DNA of 64,000 nucleotides, from the NCBI GenBank assembly GCA_001599755.1, contig BCHX01000003.1, positions 1,175,015 through 1,239,014 of the forward strand. The letters are read 5' to 3'. Under the pieces are notes generated by a model. The model saw only the letters and a program-made list of their open reading frames with translations, did not search any database and was not told where the DNA came from. Positions 55,744-64,000 of the stretch are shown piece by piece. Position 1 is the stretch's first letter. Each line of letters opens with the position of its first letter. The position numbers and the translations under genes are program-made. The DNA comes from Gliomastix tumulicola (taxonomy: Eukaryota; Ascomycota; Sordariomycetes; Hypocreales; Bionectriaceae).

Positions 55744-57343
55744 CGTGCTGTGGGTGGTTTGGAGAGGGGCTTGTATGGAAGAGGCGGTGGGTGACCGAGT
55801 CGAGGGGAGAGGACAGGAGAGGAGAGGAAAGAAGCTGGGCTCTTGATGGCTCTTAATATGAGCTCTCTCTCTGTCTGTCTCTCTCGCTCGCTCTCTCTTC
55901 CTCACTCGTGCATATATTATGTGCTCTTCTTCCCCATGTTTCACGTTTCAGGCCAGGCACACGCATACAAGCACTTCCGATATTCAATATTCAATGTCCA
56001 GGGGGGGACCATGGCCCGGCGGTGGCGTCCGGCAGCTCAGCTGCTTCCTGTTCCTGGGCGTTCGGCACTCTGTGCCTTCTGGGTCCTCTCCCCCTCCCTC
56101 CCTCCCTCCCTCTCCCTTCTCGGAGCATCTCGCCTCCTTTCCCAAACAAGCCTGAGCTGACAACCATCACGGCGGCCGATGGATCTCGTCCGGGACGAAG
56201 TCAGCCAGGTGTGAATTTGCGTGGTATAAAACGAAAAGAAACGAAAAAAACCCCTGGTCGATCAAACCGGGGGACTGCTCCGTTCCTGACGGTCAATGCG
56301 GGTTTACATGGTTTACATGGGGGGGAATCTGATTTTTATTAATCTGCTGTCCCGCAACAGACGGACGGACAAGCACTCCTCAATCAACAAAGACAGGTAT
56401 TCTCTCCCCCAGACTTTTCCAGATGGAAGGGCAGCTTCCATCCTACCTCATTCGGAGGCCGATCGTCCACCCTTTCCCCCTCCCAATTCCCGCGCCAAAT
56501 CCCTTGGCTTCGGAGGACCCCTGGAAGAGGGAGGTTGACAGTTGGAGAACGGGCTGGGCTGTGCGGACCGTCAATTCCGGGTTCGCTGCAGCTTTTCCTG
56601 CGAGGCCCCAGCCTAAAGAGACAACCCGAAGCCCGAAAATGCTCGCGGGGGGGAGGGGGAGTGAGACGTGGGAATGGGTGTAATATGAGACGGCCCCTTT
56701 TCCGGGCTTGAGAACCGAGTGATGCGTAACCGAGCGCGAGAGAGGATGGATGGATGGATGAGGCACTTTGTGAAGGAGGACTTACATGTTCATAGTAGTT
56801 AGTGTATGTCAGCTGACAGCGCCGGAGACTGCTCGTGTTCCTTATGCTGTGATACGGCAAGGGAATGTCGCCTTCTCCAAATGATCACCATATAGAACCC
56901 CATGTCAATCCCTCGGGGGCTGGGGCCTCGTTTGGAAACATAAAACATTCGCTTAGCGATATTTGCCCGTTTCTCCCGCATCGGCTAATCTACCTATTCT
57001 TGACCGTGCAGGGTCCGATGCTCTTTACGACGTCAGCTTCACCCGTCCACGACTGCAACGTGCGTGCAAAACGAATATCATTTCATTTATCAGGGTAACA
57101 CTGAGTTCATATCGGAAAGCTTGGCCTCGTTTTCGTTGTAGCTAAATTCAAACCCTAAATGCAGGCGAAAAAGGGATAGACGAGACGCCGATCGGGTGGC
57201 TTATCGTGTTTGGAGCAGGGCCATGCAGGCAATATAGTCCACGAGTCATATGTTGCAGCGTGGACGGCCGGCCGGCCAGCAGCTAGTAGATCAAGCCATC
57301 GGCAATGAAACGTGGCGAGTAGAAATGCAATATAGACCTGCAT
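55744..57343. other. Intergenic region of 1.6 kb
   Basis: The left part is a CT/GA-rich leader of the lactonase gene, and a CCCT run lies near 56094-56112. No coding gene is supported. Confidence 0.45.
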
Positions 57344-60300
57344 CTACCCGGCCGGCGTCGTCGTTCCTTTCGACGCTGTCATGCTGTAGGGAGCCTAGAG
57401 AACAATAAGTGTCAGCCCATACCCATCTACGCCCAAATCCTCTCAGGCAAGTCTCGGCGACCAGGAAAAAGCTTGGAAAACCTACCAGCACCCGCTTGGC
57501 GTTGCAAATCCTCCACGCAAGCCTCTTCACATTCCCGTCCGCCGGAACGACTGCTGCCGCGAACTCGATGCCAAACATCTCCCGGATGGCGTATACCACC
57601 CGCTTGGCGTACTTGCTGTCTCGCTCGACGTGTCCTCCGAAGGGCTCGTCGATGCTGCTCGGGGCAATGTCTGGGTCGCGATCCAGGCAGTTCTGGACGA
57701 CTGGCAGAAGCGACGCCTCGGCCGCCTTCTCGTACAGACCCTGGGAATCCACGTCCACGTCTTCCTCGTCGAACTTGGAGACGCGGATCTCGAACGGCTC
57801 GGATACGGACATGACGGTGTGCTTGCCATTGTGGTGGTATCTGAACTCGAAGACACCCTGCGTCCACCAGAGCTTGTCTCCCTCGAAGATGACCTCGCCC
57901 TCGACCATATCAATATCAGAACCGTTGTTGGATTGCACACGATGCTCGGCAACAGCGATGCTGCTGTCTGCAGTGAACTGGTCATAGGTGCCGGCATTGG
58001 TTGGGGCCCAGCGTCCAAGAGATGGCACCTCCGTCATCTCCCTCGAACGATTGTCCGTCACCATGTACAGGCCGATCCAGTCCGCCTTGCCGTGGTTCGC
58101 AGGCGCTCGCCACTTGACCTTGAGGGGAGTGCCGTACTCAAACACCATCGTCTTGATCTCCTTATCGAAGCGCCCAGTTAAGCTCTCCTTCCCGGTAGCC
58201 CTCTCCTTAAGTGCTGACGCGGTCGATTGCGTTCCAGCAACAGTGAGCTTGTAGTGCTTGGGATTCAGTCCCTCGAGATCAGGGGAAATTCTGGTGATTG
58301 TCAGTCGCGCGGGAGCCATGTTGAACAGGGCCGATGTGTCCTTGACGATCGTCTTCATTCCAGACGCAAACATCGGCTTGGCACTTTCGAGGAAGTCCTC
58401 CACGAAATGGGTCGTGTCGTCAATGAGGTTGTCCACGCTCTGCTGCCAGCCCTTGACAGGAGAAGGAAGAGAGCGCTTGATGAACTTGGTCAGACCCGCC
58501 TCGCGCCGCAGGCTCCTACCATAGATCTTCTGCATGTGCGGACGCTCGATGTAGGAGATGAACCACAAGGTGAGCAGCTGTGCGGTCAAGGCCAGGAGGA
58601 AGATTGGCCGACTCCAGGTCATCAACGCGGCGCCCCAGGTGCCAGCAATACCGAACACCCGGTCCGGGTTGTTCACGAAGCGGTAGATGGACGTATAGGT
58701 CAGCTTGGCCTGGTGGTCGAAGAAGAAATCGCCACAGAACCAGCCAAACTCGCCCAGAGATTCATAGACGCTGAAGGCAGTCCATATCTGCAGGGCGACC
58801 AAGCTGGTCCCCATGACGTGCCTGAGCATGACCAGGCCATAGCTCCAATCCTCGGGGAATTCGTACATCTTCCAGCAGGCAGCGACGAAGGACGCATTGC
58901 ACATAATCATCGAGATGTGATGCAAACCTTTCCACTGCCGCCAGGCCTCCTCGGCGCTCTCACCGTACTTGAGAAAGTGACGAGTCCACATCTTGGTCTT
59001 GGACTGCTGATCGAGGATGATGCTGAGTCCGAGATGATACCACACCCGCCATGCCAGAGCATGCAGCACAAAGAGACCGTTCCACACAGAGTTGGATGGG
59101 GTAGAGAGGGCCAGCATTGCCACATAGAGGGGCAGCAGGATGACGGCAACGTCCGGCACGCGGAAAAGGTCCAGGTTCTGCAGGCCAACGAGCTTGTGAA
59201 GCTCCTGAGGCGTGTCCTGCACCGTCGGGCTGGCAGGTCCTTGATCATCGGGTCCGGGCGGGGGAACATCAATCGTCATCGTAGGCCTACTCTGGGGACG
59301 GGACACGCTCTTCTTCCGGGGGGCCGGGGGGTTGTACGTCTTTTCAATGTGGGGGTTCTCGACATTCACGAGGAAGGCGAACTGAGCAACATGGGCCACG
59401 ATGGAGATGAAGAGCACCTCGTAGCTAGCAGCCATCATGGAGATGCCGTAGTACCCAGCATACCCGATCGAGTACATGGGGTGCGGTGCCATCTCGAACA
59501 CACCGTCGAAGGTCAGGTCCTGGTCGATGAGGTAGAAGAAGTCGCCCCAGTACCAGGCAAAGTCTTTGACGACCCGGTGCGCATCGAGCTTCACCCAGAG
59601 ATTGAAGCACACGAGGAAGATTCCGAGCACCCATCGTCCGATGCCGATAAAGATGCTCTCGCCTTCCGGGCTAGTGCCGCAGATAATGGCGAAGAGACAG
59701 TATGAGACGAAGTCACACATGAGAATCAGGTCAACGACCCGGCGGAATACCAGCCACGTGTTGTACTCGATGGGTGCCTTCTCGAACTGGTAGTCTTCAG
59801 GGATCTTCGCTTCGAGCTCCGTCTTGAGGAACTTGTACAGCCATGGTCGGGGCTGCTTGCCGGATTCCGGACTCTCGAAGAGCTTCCAGCTTCGCGCCCA
59901 GATGATCATTTGGCGGCGGTGAGACTGGATATGGAGCAAGTAGCCAATACCGATGTTGTAAGCCGCTCTCCAGAAGAGGAAGATGGCCGCAAACACTGGC
60001 TTCTTCCAATAGGTCGGCAAGGAGTAGGCAGTGAAGATGAGGAGACCGAGGATGGCAAGCACAAAGAGGTCTGAAGCATTCTTGGGCTGACGAGGATCAA
60101 GAAGCTGCGAGACCATATCATGTGTAGTTGGCACAATAAAGACTATACGGTACAGGGTGAGAAACTACAGATTCTCGAGAATGGATAGCGGGGTTGAGGG
60201 AGGACAGTGTCCTAGCGTACCTGTGCCATCTGGAGTCCGGCCATAGGTCTTTTGGTTCTTCATCTGGCCCTTTGAGCCGTCTTCGGCAAGTGAGGTCTCT

Positions 60301-60425
60301 GAATTATCGAGATTGATGGCCTCAACAGCATCGTCGTCCGGAGACGGTCGAGTAGGAAGCCTTTGGCGGAGGTCCGGTGCACCACCGGAGGGCTCCGTGG
60401 CCGGAGCTGGACCGCCGGTAGACAT
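57344..60425 (-). CDS. CHO2: Phosphatidylethanolamine N-methyltransferase Cho2
   Basis: Three exons (60425..60221, 60142..57486, 57394..57344) encode 970 residues, close to the usual length of fungal Cho2. The N-terminus is soluble and Pro/Asp-rich. Many membrane helices follow in two related methyltransferase halves, each with a segment like WYWGDFFYLIDQDLTFDGVF (first) and WFCGDFFFDHQAKLTYTSIY (second), and APHPMYSIGYAGYYG, the conserved SAM-binding type motif. The C-terminal third is a soluble domain (VKWRAPANHGKADWIGLYMV). Cho2 makes the first methylation of phosphatidylethanolamine on the way to phosphatidylcholine, in the ER membrane. The last exon is only 16 codons plus stop; it was chosen because GTAGGT and CTCTAG fit and the unspliced frame gives an unrelated tail. 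The start is the first ATG in the frame. Confidence 0.93.
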
Positions 60426-62289
60426 AGCTGTCCACGACAGGGATAGGGAGTTCACGAGGGGGGCCGATCGAAGCAGAAAGTAGAATTGATAGATGTCAAG
60501 CTGACTGAAGGCGAGAATTGTCTAGAGAATTGATGTCTCTGACAGCTCCCCGGGGGACATGTGACTTTTTATTCGGGCGTCAGTGACGGAAAGCGAGCTT
60601 GCAGGGGTCGGTGGGACACGGCAGCAGAAGTCGACCTAAGACAAATTGCTTGCTTGTTTGCCGTTCCACCTTGTGAGGCTCCGCTTGAGCTGGATTCTGG
60701 TCGATTGTCACGAGAGCAGGCTTTTGGGACAGTTCGGAAGCGATTGTGGTTGGTGGGCGAGTGACGCCAGACTAAGGGAGAGAGGATGGAGGGAGGACAG
60801 AGTCCGGACCAGTGTTGAATCTGGTCTGCAAGTCCAAACGCAGTTGATGCGTTCTGGAGCGATGTCCTGCTAGCTCCTCTCTGTCGAGCAGGTGGGAAGA
60901 GGCCTACAGCAGGGAGGTGTGTTTTTGTGCGTCTGCGCGTGTGTGGGTGGGTGGATTTGTGTTGAGCTGTCTTGTGTATCGAGGCGGGATGGAATGATGG
61001 AATTAAGATGACTGAGGCGTCTTTGTGTCGACTTGTGGCAGTCCCATGACAATGGAGACAGGTACGTTAGTCTGGCCAATCACGGAGCAGGAGCGGGGCG
61101 AGATGTCACGCTATTCGTGCCTGCCAGTCCCTACGAGCGGCATAAGAGGGGCAAAGCCCCAGGCCCTTTTAGGGCATTCAAGGGCATTTTCAGGGCCTTC
61201 CAGGGCCTCGCCCACTTCGAACAGCGCTTCCTCAAGCTTCCGCGACCTTCTAGCCTTGCTTTGCCCTGGTTCGACATGCCACCTCACGCGAGCAATTGCG
61301 GCGGCAATTTCCCTGAGTTTTGTTGAGCTGCACACGAAATGCGCTACCAGACCGACCCCTGGCATATTCACATGCTCGACGCGAGCTGCAGAGGGGCAGA
61401 GGGTGGCCAATGGCCGTCAGACGCATCGACAGTCATCGGTGATCACAGGGCCCGAGAACCAACAGCGTGGGGTCGTGGATGCCACCCCTCCTCATATTGG
61501 CCTTCACCGGTTTCTCCTCAGGGCGCCATTGCGAGCCACTAGGAGCCCGTCGTGGCCGTCAAATGGCCCTCCCATCCATCCCATCCCGCCTCGCTCCTGC
61601 AGCCACGATGCACCTCTGTCTGCATGGTCAGCTTTTGGCTAAACCATCGGCATGAACCTCCGGCTTCTACTCGCTCGTGGTGATGGTGATGATGGGGGCC
61701 AAGCAGCGCCTTGCATAACTGACCCTGGTCACTGTGGAGAGGAGGTCTGCCACACTCTCAGCCAGTAAAACCCAACTTTTGGCCCTTTTCGTCGACGTGC
61801 AGCGTGGCTTGCAACATGAATTAGCGATGCAACTCGACCACTCCGGATTGTCCTGGAGGCTGCCACACTCGTCACGGCGCAACGTGAGGCCTCTTGTCCG
61901 CGGAGTGTGCAACTTTTGCACCCCGACTGTCTCACGGGTGCTTGACAGTCGCCTAGTGCCACGAGAGGGCGAGAGATTACGTCTTTATGCTCACCAGAAC
62001 TATCTACCGACACGTCAATGCGAGCCCCTCTACGCGTAGCACTCAAAGTGAGGGCTTCTCGTAGTGACTCACGGTTTGCATAAACTCTAGTATAGGGGGT
62101 ATAATTGAATCTTCATGGGCTAACGAAGAGTGACAACCATGGCAAGGAGCTGGACTCTGTATTTGTATGGAGAGGGTCGCATTCCCAGGAGGTTTCTCGT
62201 GAGAGTCTGTTGCCTCTAGGGACCGTACGAACCTCGATTTTTTTGGGCCTCTTTACTACCCTAATCTAATACAAGAAAAACACATCCTG
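60426..62289. other. Intergenic region of 1.9 kb
   Basis: Contains the Cho2 promoter on the left and the leader of the small basic protein on the right. A 205-codon plus-strand frame at 61025 has no family resemblance and unremarkable codon use, so it was not called. Confidence 0.4.
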
Positions 62290-62742
62290 ATGCCTCTCTT
62301 CGGCATGGCGCGTGAGCCCAAGAACAAGAACAAGGCCGCCGACGCAGCCCCTTCCACCGAGGAAGACAAGCCGCGTCCCGGCACTTCTGGCACCGAGATG
62401 CTCCTCACCTCCAACCGCCGCGAGGCCTCGAAGCAGTTCCAGAAGGCCCAGCGCGCGGAGCAGACCTACAAAGCCAAGAAGCGCGCCTCGGCCGCCCGGA
62501 GGGACTTCCAGTCCGCCCGGCACCACTTCCGCGAATCTGCCCGACATCTCAAGGCCGCTGCGAGCATGACGTTCGCCTCGATCAAGGCGGTGCCGTACAT
62601 GTTCAAGGAGAAGACGGAGGAGAGACGACGGGCGCGGAACGCGGCTACGAAGAAGAAGTTGGAGGAGCGGCTGGCGAGGGAGTCAGGGGATGGTGCTCCT
62701 GCTGCTGCTGAGGGGGCGGGCGAGAATGAGAATGCTTCATAG
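62290..62742 (+). CDS. Small basic coiled-coil protein
   Basis: A single exon of 150 residues starts MPLFGMAREPKNKNKAAD. The middle is a long Lys/Arg/Ala-rich helix (KQFQKAQRAEQTYKAKKR onward) and the C-terminus is another charged helix (EERRRARNAATKKKLEERL) followed by an Ala/Glu tail. GC-rich third positions support translation, and an A-rich context precedes the ATG. The family is not recognised. Helical character and basic charge would suit a nucleic-acid- or ribosome-associated protein, but that is only a guess. Confidence 0.65.
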   Translation: MPLFGMAREPKNKNKAADAAPSTEEDKPRPGTSGTEMLLTSNRREASKQFQKAQRAEQTYKAKKRASAARRDFQSARHHFRESARHLKAAASMTFASIKAVPYMFKEKTEERRRARNAATKKKLEERLARESGDGAPAAAEGAGENENAS

Positions 62743-63348
62743 ATGTTCCCTTGGAGCGTCTGCCTTTTTCACCTTCATTTCTATTCTTCTTTCATTCTTT
62801 CATTCTTTTGCTCTTTTGCTCTTTTGCTCTTCATTGCCCCTCCTTCGTTGGTCGAGACCTTCGACATCTGATTTCTACTGTCTGGCAACCTTTACACCCA
62901 CACTCAGTCACTCACTCGACATTCGCTCTCTTACGTTCCTTGTTTAATTTCCATATCCTACTGGACCTTCTCCTATGTCTTCTCTTTTTTTTTCGGCCTA
63001 ATTTACGACTCGACGACTGATGGAAACGGGGCGGCGCGAATGGCTTTTGGTTCAAGATGGGATTTGGGCTCAGAAGCGAGCGCCGTTCGGCGTCTACTCA
63101 GCGTCTTCGGGTGATTATTTAATGTTTTATCAAACACCTTACCGGGAGCTTGTGCATAATTGTTAGTTAAATATTGGCAAAACCAGTCTTATAAATGGAA
63201 GTAATAGAGTCAACTTCGATACAGAAGACTAGTATAGGGTACCCTCCAGAAGTAAACGATCAGAAGAGATTCATTCATTAACGAGACGTGTTCGTTATCC
63301 GTATCCCTAACAAATAGAAACATGAAATTTTCGTGCCAAACCACCCAA
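62743..63348. other. Convergent 3' intergenic region
   Basis: A 606-bp stretch with a long T/C-rich start (62755-62840) fits the 3'-UTRs of the flanking convergent genes. No coding signal is seen. Confidence 0.5.
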
Positions 63349-64000
63349 CTACTGAGCCTTCTTTGCAAACTCCACCCTCAGAATCAAGTGCTTGAAACCA
63401 AAGCCGTCCATCTTGTTGCAGGCCTTGACGGCGTCGTTGCGGTCCGCGTAGCTGATGAACGCAAAGCCCTTGGCCATGCCTGTTTCTCTGTCCTTGGCAA
63501 GGAACACCCTCGTAACACGACCGAAGCGCTCGAACATGTCGCGCAGCTCGCCCTCCTCTGCCATCTCCGAGACCTGTGTTGGAAGAGGGTCAGTCAGCTG
63601 TCTGTAGTTGATGACGACACTAGATGATAGTATCAAACTTACGTTGGTGACGCGGAGCGTCGCAAGGTCGTCCCTCTCGCCAAACTTGGATCCGCCCAGA
63701 CGCTCGCCAGCAGACGCGCGCGCACCGTCGCGCAGGGCCGGAGGCACGTACGAGCCCTTCTTGCCAGCGCCCGCACCTCCAGCAGCAGCAGGCCCCGCGG
63801 AGAGGTCGTCGCCCAGGCCGGCCCCGACATCCGCGGCGCCGTTGGCGCCCACGGGGGCCATGGTGTCCTTGTACGGACACCTGGCGGTGAAATGCTCGCC
63901 GCTGCAGATACGGCACTTGACCTTCTTGTCCTTGAGCTTGTCCTTGAGCTGGTCCTTCTCGTCGCCCTCCTCCTTGGCGTCCTTGCGCCAGTTCACGCTC
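63349..64000 (-). CDS. TIF35: eIF3 subunit G (3' part, runs off window)
   Basis: Two exons are visible, from the window edge to 63643 and 63573..63349, with a 69-nt intron that is a multiple of three and open, so it could be mistaken for coding. The product shows the eIF3g zinc-knuckle (CRICSGEHFTARCPYKDT), then a Gly/Ala linker, KKGSYVPPALRDG, and a C-terminal RNA-recognition motif: LRVTNVSEMAEEGELRDMF, RVFLAKDRETGMAKGFAFI (RNP1-like GFAFISY) and HLILRVEFAKK near the end. The N-terminal part, including the eIF3i/b-binding region, lies beyond 64000. eIF3g is part of the eukaryotic initiation factor 3 complex on the 40S subunit, helping scanning and reinitiation. Confidence 0.93.
   Translation of the reverse strand, partial: SVNWRKDAKEEGDEKDQLKDKLKDKKVKCRICSGEHFTARCPYKDTMAPVGANGAADVGAGLGDDLSAGPAAAGGAGAGKKGSYVPPALRDGARASAGERLGGSKFGERDDLATLRVTNVSLILSSSVVINYRQLTDPLPTQVSEMAEEGELRDMFERFGRVTRVFLAKDRETGMAKGFAFISYADRNDAVKACNKMDGFGFKHLILRVEFAKKAQ

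Noticed and set aside
61025..61642. 205-codon plus-strand frame
   Set aside because: No family resemblance, mixed codon use, a competing frame on the same strand, and no clear promoter or splice signals.

Overview
The window is nuclear DNA of a filamentous ascomycete (Pezizomycotina, most likely Sordariomycetes). Genes carry short 55-90 nt GT..AG introns with CTRAY-type branch sites, third codon positions are GC-rich, and the families are typical: an AreB/ASD4 GATA factor, the divergent histone H4 variant, Svf1, a Zn2Cys6 regulator, and fungal PNP-NACHT-ankyrin receptors. The species cannot be named from the sequence. The first 45 bases are a pure G run and probably a read or assembly artefact at a contig edge.

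Layout. 0-14 kb is housekeeping: a membrane GNAT acetyltransferase (+), a divergent six-exon histone H4 variant (-), an AreB/ASD4-type GATA factor (-), Svf1 (+), a small basic unknown protein (+), a mitochondrial K+/H+ exchange-related protein (-) and a secreted LysM-like/WSC protein (+). 15-34 kb is an accessory, immunity-like island. It holds a NACHT STAND protein ending in a polybasic/CaaX-like tail (-), a PNP-NACHT-ankyrin NLR (-), an SRPK-like kinase (+), a TPR-ankyrin-ZZ gene interrupted by one in-frame TAG (-), a divergently transcribed TPR-CHAT caspase-like protease (+), and an overlapping or abutting downstream ORF with weak resemblance to fungal HNH proteins (+). An intron-bearing tRNA-Ala(AGC) marks the right edge. 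35-64 kb returns to conserved genes: a ROG1-like DUF676 lipase (-), an RBR ubiquitin ligase (-), a Zn2Cys6 transcription factor (-), a secreted lactonase-like beta-propeller (-), the phosphatidylethanolamine methyltransferase Cho2 (-), a small basic coiled-coil protein (+) and the 3' part of eIF3g (-, running off the window). Two long gene-poor stretches (about 43-46.7 kb and 48.9-54.5 kb) flank the transcription factor.

The most interesting part is 15-34 kb. Sensor/switch modules (two NACHT ATPases, ankyrin and TPR arrays) sit beside candidate effector enzymes (nucleoside phosphorylase-like domain, CHAT protease, kinase, possible HNH-like protein). This resembles a fungal counterpart of a defence island. 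Joint function is inference; the domain calls come from motifs read in the translations. Exon limits were worked out by hand from splice consensus and reading-frame continuity and have not been tested against transcripts.
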